A DNA stretch of 64,000 bases from Thalassia testudinum (Eukaryota; Streptophyta; Magnoliopsida; Alismatales; Hydrocharitaceae), in assembly GCA_037157565.1 (NCBI GenBank), contig JAZHRO010000039.1, positions 39,866,001 through 39,930,000 on the forward strand, given 5' to 3'. Below are positions 10,550-23,425 of this stretch, one piece after another (position 1 is the first letter of the stretch; every line of letters starts with the position of its first letter). The position numbers were made by a program, and so were the translations under genes. Below the pieces are notes generated by a model, which was not told the DNA's origin, ran no database searches, and saw only the letters and a program-made list of their open reading frames with translations.

Positions 10550-10969
10550 CTTGCAAAGGGGAGTTTCCTATTTCCTATAGAAGCTAGGTTTAATTTTGTT
10601 GGCTCTATAGGACTGTTGTTTTATTTTATCTTTGTATTTTGGTTGGGTATTCGCTTTGCGAATTCCCGTCTCCTTCGTGGGACAAAATCCTTCTCGTGGA
10701 GAGAAGGGGTTGAGGAACGCTACCATCGTACTTGTAGCGTGGTTGTACTGACGTTGAATCACCCTCGTTTAAAGTGATTCATTTAGTGGATTTTGATCAA
10801 CTTGGTTGGTCGGAAAATCCTAACTCGAGAGGGTTAGGTGGTGGTTTTCACCCGGTTTGGGTTTCCACCTAAAAATACCTGTGTACATTGTTCGATTCAT
10901 TTTTGTGAGATTGCTTTATATTTTATTTCCGCATATTATTACGTCACCCCTCCTAGTAGGGAACTTTCA
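10545..10969 (+). repeat. Family E LTR, 3' part
   Basis: This aligns along its length with the 3' part of the solo family E LTR at about 55075-55499: 'cctatagaagctaggttt', 'tctccttcgtgggacaaaatc', 'ggtggtggttttcaccc', 'ccacctaaaaatac'. It ends with CACCCCTCCTAG...CTTTCA in the same place as the other copies. It is split from 1-123 by the family A element and lies in plus orientation. It has no coding content. Confidence 0.8.
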
Positions 10970-11290
10970 GTTTTAGCCCTAGTTAACTTAGTTGGATGGA
11001 CAGTTAAAATGTGTGGAAATGAAAAATTTAGGCAACTTTGAGGAATTACTATGTATGATGCAGGTAGCCCTAAGTTGATTTTTCTTTTCGTTCCTTTTTA
11101 TATTTTAAGGGAGTTTAAGAGAGGGCTAATGAAGATTACCTGTTTGTTGGAGTGTTTGTTGTGCGGTTGCTCCTCATTTTTACCTGCACATAAGAGAGAG
11201 AAAAAGATTAGCAATCTCTTAAAAGAATTTCAAATCCAAAAACTGGTCACACACGAATCCCCTACAGTTTTTTATTATTTCGTCGTAGTA
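10970..11290 (-). mobile_element. Internal leader fragment of a family C element
   Basis: This matches the leader of the better-preserved family C element at 48500-48800 (for example 'gcaggtagccctaagttgattttt' and 'gagagggctaatgaag.ttacctgtt'). It lies next to a family C LTR in the same relative order, so both belong to one old minus-strand element. The primer site and extreme LTR end seen at 48818-48835 are not recognisable here, so the junction near 11290 is approximate. Confidence 0.6.
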
Positions 11291-13899
11291 TAGTATAGAG
11301 AAGTGGTTACCAGTTTAATACTATTTGTTACTCGGAAAAAAGAGTTCCCGAGGTCGAACTCAGGGAGCAAGTTTATTCTAGAAGTACAATGTTTCTATTA
11401 CAAAAATAAGAGAGAGAGAGGGACAAATAAATCTGAGTCTTGTGGCTTCTCTTCTCTTAGCTTATCTTCTTCTTCTTCTCTGCCTTCAGTTCTTCTTCTG
11501 CTTCTTCTATTTCTTTTGTTCTTCAGAGCTTTTTTTTTTTTTTCTATTTCTTCTCTTCTTTCAGCTTTGTCGCTCGTCTTCTTCTTCTCTCTGTCTTTTC
11601 TTCCTTCTTCTTTCTGCCTCAGCTGCAAAGCGTCGTCTGATTTTCCAATCAGACGACTTAAGTCGCCGCTGCTACAGTGCTGCTTGGTGCTCCTCCTTCT
11701 TTTTCCTTCAGTCTTCTTCGTCGGCCTTCTTCTTCTCTGCCTCGCTTGTTCCTGCACACACCACAGCCAACGCAAAACCTACCCCTTTCCCTCTACCCAA
11801 ACGTCTCTCTCTTTCTCAGACTTCGCTCGTAGGATAGCTCTCCCAGAGCCGGTGGGTAATCGGGTCGGGATTCGTACCCGTGACCAGGCATGCCGGCGTG
11901 AATAGTACGCGAGGAGTGCGCAGGTGGGGTGTCGGGTCAGGTCCGCCGGATCCGCGTGGTGAGCTCGCGGACTGGGCGAGTGAGTGGGCGCGGGACCTCA
12001 CCCCGGTGCGTTTGGAGGCAATAAGGCTATTTCACTTTTACAATTTAAACTGGTGTGCGGCTTCAGGATCTTCTGAGGTGGGACTAAATGTCCCACCCCA
12101 ATTTGGCGCCTGCAGCTGAGAAAGCTGCAGGCAATCGCGGCTGTTGCGAGGTCTTCTCTTCAGCTGAAGGCCTGGGTAGCTGCGTGGTTGCAATCCGCGC
12201 GTCCTGGAGCGCAGGCCTGGGCGGAAGTGAAGCTGCAGTTGCAGAACAAAGGAGCTTCACCTGTTCGGCAATGGCGGCGAAGGACGGGTAACCTGATCAC
12301 AGATATACGGCCTCTCGGCCTAGTCAGAAGGTGCAGGGAGCTTCGCCGGAGTGCGGCGAAGCTCGTGCGGGTGGTGGCGAGGCGTGGGGCGGTGCGTAGG
12401 GGCTACCCTAGGTCGGACTATGGCCAGGGGAGTGGGTTTGTTCGGGGGAGTGATGTGGAGGTGAGGAGTGGCAGTGAAGGGGCGGAAACGGTTCAGTTCG
12501 ATGAGGCAGGGGTTTTGGGTTGGTCGGCGAGTCGTTTGGAGTGGCTGAATAATGGGAGTGACTCGCCGGAGGTGGGCCGGAGACGTGGAAGGTGATGGTG
12601 GTCGGGTCGGTCGAGGGTTTAATTGAACAAATTAAAATAGGGAAAAGAAAGAGGGGAGAAAGAGAAGTAACTTACCTACTTATAGGGGCGAAGGAGGCCG
12701 GAGTGGGGCAACAGTCGGATCGACTGTCGCCGGAGAAGAAGATGCCCAGAGAGAGGGAGCAGCGGCGAGGAGAGAGCGGAAGAGCGCGCGCTGGGTACGG
12801 CACGACGTGGGAAGAGCGGGAGAAGGTGGCTCTGCTGCTCGTATTGCGGCAGAGCGATGAGGAGGAGGAGGAAGAACCGCCGGAGCTGGAGAGCTTCTGC
12901 CGGAGTGGGAAGAGAGGAAGGAGGGGGGTGTTTCTCCGTCAGATTTGAGCTGCTGAATGCGGCAGACGGTGGTGGTTTTTATAGAGGCGAAATTAGAGAG
13001 GAGGGCGGAGGGAGACAACGTGCCTCCCTCGCCGGAGGATGGTCGGATTGCCACCCATACCTTCCGTGCATTCGCACGGAAGGTGTGGGCGATGGCAGAG
13101 ATCGTGGAGGTGTCCCTGCAGCAGCAGACGTCGTAGGGAACACCCCGTTCAACTGGCAGAGGGTCGCCCTCACCCTGCGAGGTGCCATGCCTCGCCGGAG
13201 CATGGCGCTGCTCAGGATTTTGCAGGGAGGACCCAAATGCAAAAATGATGATGAATTAGGGGCCAAAATGCGAGGGTTTCAAAAGTTGAGGGTCAAAAAG
13301 TAATGGGTGAGGATCAAAATGCAAAGTCGGTCAAGAAGGTCTCTTCTTAGGCTCAAGTTTTTATGCATGACTAAATGGGACCTAAGGATTCTAATGGTGA
13401 ATTTTATTTCTAGGTCAGACCTTGGTTGACTGGACAATTTACGTAAAAACCCAAATTAAATCATTAATTGGGCATGGTTCTCAATGTAGGTCAAAATGGG
13501 TTCCTAAGGCAAAATTGAAGGCTCTAAACCCTAGAGATTATTTTTCTATGAATTTTAGAGGGTTTAGTAGATTTTTGCTTTGCCTCGAATCTCATGAATT
13601 GAAGTGGGTTTGTTTTAGGGTTACAGATTGTCATTTAATTCCTTGGAGTTGCTGTAGCCCTTATAAGATCAGATCATCCCACTTTCCTTCTTATTAGGTT
13701 AGTTTGACCTATGTTTGGATCCTGAGTTACCCTGTTTGCAGATTGTGCTGGTAAAATTGCGTTTTTACCCCTTATGACTTGCTTTCTTCTTAGACTCAGA
13801 ATTCTCTGAGTTAAGCCTTTCCTTGAGTTATGTAGGAGCTTTTATCCTCTGTATTAGGTCAAAATGAGCTAGTTATGGCTCATGATGAGGTTCTCATCA
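11290..13899 (-). repeat. Family C LTR (old copy)
   Basis: This is about 2.6 kb, homologous throughout to the LTR at 48835-51570: 'ccgaggtcgaactcagggagcaa', a long CT-rich tract (11450-11720), 'gggtcggg.tt', 'gaggtgggacta.a.gtcccac', 'tgggacctaaggattctaatgg', 'gtcaaaatgagctagtta'. It ends at 'gaggttctcatca' (13899), which is the LTR start in minus orientation. The CT-rich stretches translate into Leu/Ser-rich frames of no significance. It is strongly diverged, so old. Confidence 0.7.
11632..11657. other. Perfect inverted repeat in a family C LTR
   Basis: Arms GTCGTCTGATT (11632-11642) and AATCAGACGAC (11647-11657) are separated by TTCC. The equivalent spot in the other family C LTRs is GACGTCTGAT..ATCAGACGT (36798-36822) and a partly decayed version at 48960-48985. 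The motif resembles the units in families A and E. Confidence 0.75.
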
Positions 13900-13946
13900 C
13901 TAACCCTTAGGTTACTCTTTAGAAACGAAGGGTCACTGAAATGACC

Positions 13947-16597
13947 TGTTACCTTTTTGGGTTGTTTGAGACGTTTGGATGAAGGGTCGGGCATTTGAAG
14001 GTAGAAGAACCGTACCTTCTTTCTTTTCCATGACGCGCTGCATGCGCATTCACCTCTCTCTCCTCACCCCCAACCCTAACTCTCTCCTATTTAACCCCCA
14101 CGCCACTCCATCCATCTCCACCAGCCACCATCTCTGTCCTTCACCTTCCTCCCTTCCTTCCAGCGTAGTGAGAGGAGAGGAAGAAGAGAGAGAGAGAGAG
14201 ACGGGACGCGGAGGAGGAGAGTGGAGCGGGAGCGTGGAAGGAGCTCGTGAGGGAGCCGCGAAAGATCGGAGGAGCTCGTGTGGGAGGAGTCGAGGGTGCG
14301 GGCGAGGATGAGGAGCTTGCGAGTAGGAGCCTTGCCCTCCTGCAGCCGCTGGAGGCACTGTTGCAGCTCCTGTGGGCAAGCTCGCGAAGGAGGCAGCTTG
14401 CGGGAGAAGTTCTGCGTACTGGATATTTTCCAGTGTTAGATGTCTGGGGTAGCAGAAGGACGTCCGAAGTTGAGGTCGGACGTCTGAAAGCACGCTCAGT
14501 GCTAAGGTACATGCTTTTGTGCGATTTACGGCCATGCAGGCCTTACAGTAGGGATTTTGTCCAGCCTTATTTAGCTTTGCACGTGTGCACGTAGGAGCAG
14601 AGCATTGGAAAGGGGCGGGGTGTGCCTTTTGAGGTGCTTTTGGATGTATGGACACATTGCCAGATGTCTGACCGTACCTCTAGACGACCGGGAGGAGAGT
14701 CCGATGTCTGGAACTCACCTCAGACGATTGCAGAAGGGTCCAGACTTCCGAGGTAGCTGTAGGGAACCCAGGGTAACTGTTGACGTCTGGGACTAGGCCC
14801 AAATATCTGATTTTGGACAGTGTGAGTGTTTTTGGCCCGTTTTGTACCCAAACAGAATCAGATTTCCGCAAACAAAGTATCGTTGCTTTTGCTTGAGTTT
14901 TTCTATGAGTTAGTGTCACTTGTATACGATTTTGAATCCGTTTAATGTGATTGATCATCCGTATAGGTCTCCAGCCAGTAGAGTACGCGAGAGTCACGGA
15001 GGCAATGGGATCTACGATCCGAGCCCCCATTCCTCTCGTGTTTGCCGGTAGAGTGGTTTACATTAATATTATGATTTTAAATAAATGAATTGCATGCTTA
15101 GAATAACTTGAATGAACCCTAGGGTGAGAATGAACGCTAGGATAGAAACATATGAGTATGGTTTGAGCTATATTGTATACTTAAGAAACATGTAGAACCC
15201 TAGGATGAGAATGAACCCTAGGGCAGGAACAAATGACTATGGTTGAGCTACATTGTTTACTTGAGATGCATGTAAAACTTTAAATACTAGCAAATGTACT
15301 GGTTACTTAATATGATGCCTTGTCAGTAGAAAATCACGAGCTGCCTGTTTTAAAGAATGGAAACGGAAATGTAAATAGAGAGATCTAAAAGTTTGGAATA
15401 TGAAACAAAAGGAATACCAGCATAAATCATACGGGGAATTAGGAGGAAAACTTCTGTATACGGGAAGTGAGTTGGCCCTTGTGTACGTGGTACCAAGGAG
15501 AGCCACTGTCCTTTTAGTGTAAAGGGGTACTAGCTGCCCGTTGGGATGAGCCTTGGGGTCAGGCCTAGACACTCTACACTGACTCTGTTTGACCCTCGTG
15601 TACGTGGTACCAAGGTGAGCTATTTAGTGTAGGGAAGGAGCTAGCCGCCCCAGGGGGCCTAGGGTTAGGACTAGTCGCTCTACACCGACTCTTGTTAGGC
15701 CTACTGGGCAAACCGGGATAGTTGGACGAGGGTACGCGGACTGTGGAGGGGTGAGATCCTGGTTCTGTTTTGTTCTGAGAGGGCAAGGCTTCATACTGTT
15801 CCGTGCTGTACCTTTAGGCGTACTTGCTAGCGGAAACGACTGATCTCGTTCCAGTGCAGAATAGCTACCCGTACATCTATCACGTGTGCTGTAGTAATCA
15901 CTACGTCGCGACTGTGACCTCGGGGTGGTTGACTGGGTGTAGGATTACCACGAAGGACTCTCCCGGTCAAGAGAGCACCACGTATACCTCCTACATCATG
16001 TAAAAGACTGCAATCAAGATCGTTCCCGTGAGGAACATGCCAGATCAAGAAATGATCTAAATGAATAAAGGAACAATAAATTAGAAGTACTTAGTTGAAC
16101 TAAATGAAAATGGATAGTTATTTAATTGCATAAATAAATTGCTTGTTTTAATTATATGTAAATGGCTAAATTACCACTCTACTCAGCGCTCGCTGACTCC
16201 GAAAATTTTATAACCTTGTTCAGGTCAGTGAGTTGAGCAGCCAACACCACCGGCTGCAGAGGGAGCTGGGCCCAGTCGAACCTAGCCTTAGCTGTGTTTC
16301 TTACTATTTTCTTTAGCTCCTGTTGTAGTAGTGAGTATTTTATTTTATATAATATTGTTTCAGTTATTTTTTCACTGTACTTTTCTCTGTCGTAGTTGTG
16401 ATGATCTGTAACTTTGATAGACCTTTTCGCTCTGTTTCTTTTACTGTCACTTGTTTCTTTCTACCTAGTTATAATTGCATGTGTGGATGTGAATTACTTC
16501 CTACTTTTGGTTATTTTTCGTTGAACGACTAGATCTTGGGATTAGTCGAGGCAGACCGATCTTGGATCCTGTAGGAATCTAAAATCAGATCATGACT
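13947..16597 (+). repeat. Decayed family A LTR
   Basis: This is about 2.65 kb with the same order of parts as the young LTR: a 'CTATTTAACCCCC' promoter-like motif near 14088, CT-rich then GA-rich DNA, AGACGTCT-type units now often AGATGTCT (14440-14810), CCTAGG repeats (15115-15225), the GTACGTGGTACCAAGG blocks (15495-15615), 'gactgcaatcaagatcgt', 'ctctactcagcg' and 'ttgggattagtcgag'. The start (TGTTACC, 13947) and end (near 16597) are inferred by alignment, and no clean target duplication is visible. The high divergence makes it one of the oldest family A copies here. Confidence 0.7.
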
Positions 16598-18754
16598 GTC
16601 ACGAACCAACGCCATCTCACTCTATACTCAGATGAAGGGATCACTTGTGGGGTCACCTTCACGACACTTTTGATGCCCACGTCCGCTTCCTTTGGAGCTT
16701 GGGTGAATAATCTGTCCTCATATTGGATCAAAAACGTTGGTAAAATCAAAAGAATACCTTGAGTAATATGCAAAAACCATCGGAATCGACATGTATCAAT
16801 CTTTGTTTAAGGTTAGTCTCAAGTGATCTAGTTTAAATTATCGCGTCGTATCGGTTCATTAATATTATTGGACCATTGCCATGTCAACCGAATCCGTATA
16901 CTGGTAAACACCCATGCATATGCTGTACAAATCGACCACGCGTAACTGTGATAGACTAACATTTTGGATCCACAGATCAAGCCACGTCGGCTCTAGAATT
17001 GTCCACCTTGTCACTCACACTTTCCACCAATCCCACAATTTAAGCACCAACTTTTGAGAGGATAATTCAATTATATCCACGTGTCTATCCCACGCGCCAT
17101 CTGAAGCTCTTGATCCCAGCCATTCGATCAACGCTAAACTACGCTACCTAATCTCCCTCCCCCTCTTGCTTTCCCTTATTCTCTTGTTTCGTTGCCGGAT
17201 AGAAGTTGTCTCTAGCTAAGTGATAAGATGGGGGTAAGTTAGGGAGGTGATGACGTAGGTAGTAAAATAAGTGATAGATAGGTTGATATATTTATAAGTC
17301 GTGTATTGATGTGATTTAAATATAAATATAAAATTATTGTTTATTTATTTTATATTTAATATTAGATTATTTATTATTATTATTGTTTTATTAAAAAGTA
17401 GAATCCGTTAGAGTAGATGTGATTAATGAATTTATAGTTATGGAAAGAGAATTGAGTTAATAAATTTTGTAAATCGTATATCATATTAGCAATCCCATGA
17501 TTTTGTTTCACGACCAAAAGTTAGGCCTTAGGGTGAGGTTGGCTCGAATGTAAGTTGGAACCGTATGCTCTATTTGTTGCAATTTTTTTTTTTTTTGGTT
17601 TTGGTGGGGTTGGGGCGGGGGAAGGAAGGAGGGGAGATAATTACCGCTTTTTACCACATTGAGATGCCCATCTTGAGTTTTTTCGAGAGTTTGTTCGTAT
17701 GTATTTGCTCAATGTCTCATTCTGCATCTTGGAAAAGAAAATGGAAGAAACCCAACTGGGTATATTTTATGACTTAGTTTACAATAGAGATTAACTCTTG
17801 TTTATCAAGAAGATAACTAAACTCTTGTTTAAACTCTTAACACGGGTTATTCTAACTTGTATTCGGGTTGGCTTAATCTTCGTTTTAATCCGTGTTCTCT
17901 CTATCCTCGAAGCATTGTCTCTCTTATGACCAATTTCCCAAGTTGTCATTTTCTGTTCTCTTCGTTCCTGTGATGGCTCATTTTATTGCCTATTTGCAAA
18001 GCAAGTATTGTGTTTGTGGATTATTTTCAAGACGATTATTTGTGATTATTTGACTGAAATGCATTTCTGCTAGGTTTATATTGAAATTTTATATTATTTG
18101 GATTTTAGCTTGCTTATATACAATATGATTATCACTTATAAATATGTTTTTCTCGTTGTGAAATAAACAAATTTTTCTTGGGTTTGGAGGATAATGTGGG
18201 ATATTTCTTCTTCAATTGTCATCTGAATTTTTTTATGGGTTTTGCGGTAAACATCGTCTTTTTTTATCTGTCGAACTGGTTGGATCTTTGGCTTTTTCTC
18301 TGTATCATTTGTGGAGTAAGTCGTTCTCTTGTTATGATTGGATTATCCCCCACTAATGACCCTATCCTTTTAATTTACTGTATGATCTCCTCGACAAAAT
18401 TCATCCTATAGATGCCATATTCGAATGTACTGTTTTAAGTGTAATGAGAATTGTAGGATAGATTCAGTAGGAAACTTTTAGCAAGAATGACTCTTTTTCC
18501 TCTAATCTTGCATTTTATGTCATATAAAAAACTACTTCAACTAACTTACTTACCATTTTAAAGGCAAACATATCCTTTGTCACTTTATTTCCAAGTAAAC
18601 ACCTCCCTTTAACATCACATGATAATATCCATTCAATAAATACAAGCATGGGTTAACTTTTATTTGCAGGTAAATAAAAAAACAAAAAGATCGATTAATC
18701 TCTGCTGTAATTTTACCGATCAAATTAACTAATCCACGTCGTAAATTAACAATA
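16598..18754. other. Unassigned AT-rich DNA
   Basis: No credible gene is seen. The part at 16598-17200 has mixed composition and ends in a pyrimidine-rich stretch. From 17200 on it is AT-rich with a poly-T near 17580. Short open frames in this span have no recognisable domains or codon bias. Confidence 0.5.
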
Positions 18755-18925
18755 TGAGGTTGATTCCACCGTTCGACCACACGGAAGGTGAGGGAGGCAA
18801 CGTGGGTTCGAGGCCCAACTTTATCCGGAGGCGTTCCTACAGGAGTTGCGTCTCCCGCGGTTTAGCCCTGGGGCAGAGATTCTGCGTCATAAAAGGGGAA
18901 AAAAAGAAAAAAAAAAAGGAGGAAC
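18755..18925 (+). mobile_element. Possible SINE (B box and A-rich tail)
   Basis: GGTTCGAGGCC at 18805-18815 fits the RNA polymerase III B-box consensus exactly. A GC-rich body of about 80 bp follows, then an A-rich tail from about 18897. An A box would be expected near 18760, but only a weak candidate is there. No target duplication was found. The tail and B box favour a tRNA-derived SINE; chance remains possible. Confidence 0.35.
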
Positions 18926-20814
18926 GACAAAAGGGCAGACTCAGCATGAAGTCGAAGAGGCACAGGGGTGGCGGGACCTTGGGGTGGTCTCACGTGATTG
19001 GTATTTTGTCGATTCACATGCACGATAACAAAAGGGATCCGGGGAAAGTCCTTGTCTGCGTGTAAAGGATAGATATATATGTGCCCGACCATGCACGTAC
19101 GTCCAAGCCAGCTATCCCCCCCCTTGCAGCCTTCACGAAACGGCACGTGATTCTTCCATCTCCTCGGGGGTTCAAAACGACGGAGATTCATGAAAAAGCT
19201 ACCGTGGGTTACATAGGAACCACACATGCATGCATGCATGTTGGGAAGGAAATGTGCTTCCCGTTGGGGGCATCCTCATCTGGTGCCGAGGCCGGGCTTT
19301 GACAGATGTGTCACGGGTTTGCACCTCCACTCTGCTCTACCTAAGGCACAATGAATAGCACGTTGCAAGTCTTCCTAGTTTGCATCGCATCACGTGCCAT
19401 GCGTGATGCGGTAAGTTGTTCAGGAACCCTCTCTGAGTCATAAAAACAGAATGACGCTTACACTGCTGGATTCCCACTTCATTCATCAAGTTCGGCTGCG
19501 GACATCGTGTGGCTATTTCTATGCAAGTTTAGGGAGTAGGGAATATGTACCAAAATGGTAAGGAGGTCTTTGGGGACAAATCAAGATCGATTTCAACATT
19601 TAAGGCCCATTTTGCAGTTTTGTCAGAAAAAGAACTTTTACGGACGGAATTATGGATGTCGTTGTTGCGAAATATGTTATAGCTCTGCATCTACGTAGAC
19701 TTTGGGATTTAGAAATGTGGGTTTTGGCGCTGTCCCTATTCGTATAATTGTTTTTGAGAGCGATTCCTCAACCAACATCTGAAACAAATTGCACAACCAC
19801 ATATCCTATATGGATATAAATTTTTATTTTACGAGAATATCCAATAGCTTTCCTTTTAGTTGATCCACCTATAGGATATGTTGGACAATATACACTGTAT
19901 GGATTATCCCAAAATCAGCACCATGGCAATATATATATGTCTTGTTGGGAAAGACGAGATGAGTAGTGGAAGCGACTATATATTGTCAAAACAAATCATA
20001 GGAGAGCAAAATTCTTTACAAGATTTGCCCAAAATTGTAGGATTAGTTCTTGGCCGGATTTGTTTTCATGTCAGATTAGAGATGTACTCCATTGGTGATA
20101 TCAAAGTAGCATACATACTCTGAGTGATACATAAGTTAATTTAAAGAGAAGGAGATTGGGGCGTGACATCTAGCTCTAGCGCCACTTGCAAGATGAGGGA
20201 GCTCACGGTCAGTAAAGATAATGGGCAATTGTAGTACGTAGCATAAATATTAGGCATTGGTAGAGATAATGGACCTTTCATGATTCATCATAAATTCTAA
20301 TTTTCAATGATTAGCGATCTTTGATAAGGACATGTGTCTTGTTCGGTCGTACCGGGAGTAATGTGCGGCTCAGGGAATTTGCCCACAGCGTTTGGTGGGT
20401 ACGTATAAATAAAATGTGTTGAAGTTGTGCACTTTCTCAAGCCAACCTGATTACAAAGTATGTGATTTTTTATTTGAATCTACCTAATACTGTATAGTTA
20501 GTTGAGTTCCTCGATGAAATTAATGGGACTTATCAGTGCCGGATATACCAAATGTAATAGTCGAAGATCTAAATGACTTAAAAGGACATGATCAATAATT
20601 TAGATTAAACCATCGTAACATCTGGTTGTCAGTTTTTGTTCCGAGAAAAGATAACGATAATATTGTCCTGAGTTTGTAAAAAATAAGATTTTCTAATTAT
20701 ATAAAATGAATATAAACATATATATTTCCACTGTTGGAGAGTATAATAAAGATATTTAGGTAATAATCTAATAAAATAATTTTATTAACTAAATAAATTC
20801 CATCCATTTTGTTG
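18926..20814. other. Unassigned DNA
   Basis: This stretch has mixed composition with no gene, LTR or TIR I can identify. A block of 'gcatgcatgc' occurs near 19228. The open frames are short and unsupported. Confidence 0.45.
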
Positions 20815-21370
20815 AGGGGTGGAGCTACGGAGGGGCATACGAGGGCAATCACTTTCTCTCCCCCTTAATTTTTAGTGGATGTTAGTAAGAAATGTGTGTT
20901 ACAACGTGTGATCAACAATCAACTAGTTGAAAATGAAAATTATCGATTGAAAATAAAAAATTACAACATATTATATTTTCAATCGGTTGGAAATCAAAAT
21001 ATATCGGTTGAAAATAAAAATACATCGATATATTTTAACTTTTCATCGATCGAAAATGATTTTTTTATTTGGAACGAGACTTTTCACCTATTGTAAGTGA
21101 TTTTTCATTAATGAAAGGTGATTTTCACCAATGGAAAAATCAAAATATACCAGTTGAAATCCCGACTCTAATTTGTGTCTTGCAAAACATGTTGGACAGT
21201 ACGATTCTTTACTTTTCCTCTTTTTAAATTTCTTTAGAAATTGCATACTAAAATCTTTAGTTTCACTAGATTTTCTCATGTTTCACCCCCTCTAAACAGT
21301 AAGATTGTATTGATAAATATCACTTCTTTTGACTTTGCCCCCCTTGAATTTAATTCTTGACTCCACCCTA
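20815..21370. mobile_element. Possible non-autonomous TIR element
   Basis: AGGGGTGGAGCTAC (20815) and the complement of the right end, AGGGTGGAGTCAAG (ending 21369), make plausible terminal inverted repeats of a type common in plant DNA transposons. The interior (20900-21130) holds repeated ATCGATTGAAAAT-like words in both orientations. I could not find an adjacent target duplication, so the superfamily is left open. Confidence 0.35.
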
Positions 21371-22162
21371 ATTATGTTGAAGATTTGATAGTCATCATCA
21401 TATCAAGTTCGTGGATCTACTGTAAATCTCTAATCAAGTCTCCTGTTGGTAACCTAATTTCACCACAACGGTTTACATATGTAGAGAGAGTTTTGCATTT
21501 TACAGTTTCTTTGAGTGCTCAAGGTTCAATACCCTTTTACAAAGAAAATTCAACCCTTTATATAGGGTGCCTAGGAACAATAAATATAGGGGGGTAATCA
21601 TTTCCTCTTTCATTGTTTGATGTAGCAGCTCTTCTACTCCTCGAGGGATAGCTAGTGTTGTTTTGTCTCCTAGATGGTTTTGTGTTGCTTGACTCGCTCG
21701 GTCATCCGCTATGTCTTAGGAGGGAGGCTTTCTTAGTTGTCTGCTGGGTTTCGCTACCTTAGCCTTGGATACAGTAATTCTAGGTAGACTGCCTTGGTGA
21801 CCACTTGGGTTAGGTTCTCTGGCAGTCTCCTAGGTTTGGTACCTTGGCGGCCTCCTAGGTCAAGTCTTCTGGCATGCATCCAAACCGAAACCTCTAATGA
21901 GCATCCATATTGGACCTTTTGGCGATTATTTGGGTTGGTTGGGCCCGACAGGTGGTGGACCACTTGACCCGAAGATCTTCTCGTGGGCTTGTTCTAGGAT
22001 CATTCTTTCATGTGTGTATCATTCTTGGGCTTGCTCTTTTCTTCCCTCATCAATCTCTAAAGGTGATAATTACATAGTTAATACGCTTAATATTTTTAAA
22101 TTAAGTTAGCTCCTAAGTAAACACACCATACTTAGGTCACAAATATTGCATCATAAGTATCC
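21371..22162. other. Unassigned repeat-like DNA
   Basis: No gene. Bases 21760-21880 carry three loose repeats of 'cctaggt..ggt.ccttgg' type. A 'TTTATATAGGG' motif near 21558 could be a promoter in either direction. This may be part of an unrecognised LTR. Confidence 0.35.
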
Positions 22163-22167
22163 TAGGC
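22163..22167. repeat. Target site duplication TAGGC (left copy)
   Basis: TAGGC precedes the TGTTACG start of the solo LTR and recurs at 25006-25010 after its CGTTACA end. Confidence 0.92.
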
Positions 22168-22393
22168 TGTTACGAACGAGGCATCAGACGGGTTTTTAAG
22201 ACGTCTGGGAAGTGGCCCAGACGTCTAACAAGACGTCTGGAACCATTCCCAGACGTTTGGTAATAAATTTTTGCGGCGTACGGGGTTGTGTCTGCGCACT
22301 TGCGCGCGCAAACTGCACCCGCCGCTCTCGTTCCTCCTTTTCTTCTCTCTCCTCCTGCAGGCGCGCAGCTCTCTTCTCTCTCTCCCCGCGCGG

Positions 22394-22402
22394 CCTTATA
22401 AG
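22394..22402 (+). promoter_or_regulatory. Candidate TATA box of the family A LTR
   Basis: CTTATAAGG lies between GC-rich blocks, about 225 bp into the LTR. The same position reads TTTAAAAAG in the inverted copy (near 43630, complement), CTATTTAAC at 14088 and GTTAAAGGG in the young element. A run of pyrimidines follows in each older copy. Confidence 0.45.
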
Positions 22403-23425
22403 GCCCCCTCGCCCTCTCCCTCACCCTCATCTTCTCCGCCTTCCTCTTCTCCTTCTCCCTGCCAGTGTGAGAGCGTGAGCGAGCGAGGGAACGGCGGCAG
22501 CAGCGGCCGCGGTGAGAGTGCGGGAAGGAGGGTTGCGAGCAGAAGGGGGAAGCTCGACCGCGAGGGTTCGAGCTTGCTGGGGCAGCTAGAGCCGGCCGGC
22601 AGGGGAGCGGCAGGCGTGGAGTGTCGCGGAGGGGCTGCTGCAGCTCGGGTAGCAGGCGGACGGGGCGCGGCGCGGTCGTGCGTCGCGGGCGGAGAGCGAG
22701 TCGGGCTCTGGTTCTGGAAAATTTTCTAGGGCCAGACGTCTGGGCTTACGACCAGACGACTGTGAAGACGTCTGGAGGACTGTCCAGACGTCTGACAGGT
22801 AAGATGTTTCTATCTTCTTCTTTCTTCGCGCATACGGCCATGCAGCCGTCCGCCGCGACTTCGTCTGCACTTCGTCGTGCTGAGAGCAGGAGTGTGGGTG
22901 CGCAGGTTCTGCTCGGGAGGGCACGAGGGCTCGCCATCCCACGTGAATCAGATGTCTGGCCGCAGTACCAGACGACGGAGAGGTCCTCCAGACGTCCGGG
23001 GTGACAATCGGACGTCTGGAAACTGACTTCAGACGATCTAGCGAGCTTCTGGACGTCTGAAGGACTACGCAGAAGAAGGTATGGCATGATCGACGTTTTA
23101 AGATGTCTGGAAGAAGTTCCAGACGTCTGATTTTGGACAGACTCATCGTTTTTAACCCGTTTAGGGTTCGTTCGGAGTCCATTTTCTGCGTTTCGAGTTG
23201 CGTTCTTTCTAGAATAAATTCCTCTACCCATTTACTGTAATTGTATACCATTCTAAGAAACTCCTTGTGATTGATTCTTGTGTTAGGACTCCGTTCCGTT
23301 GCAGTCTTGGGGGTTGCGGAGGTGCGTGGGATTGTTGACCCCGCCCCCAGTACTCCCGGTTTCGCTGGTAGAGTGGCTTTTAATTTATTTAACAAAATTT
23401 GTTACAATTGTGGAACAATTAATAG

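Noticed and set aside
11442..11905. Leu/Ser/Phe-rich frames suggesting membrane proteins
   Set aside because: They come from the CT-rich tract of the family C LTR. The same tract at 36840-37330 and 49010-49430 gives Lys/Glu-rich frames on the other strand.
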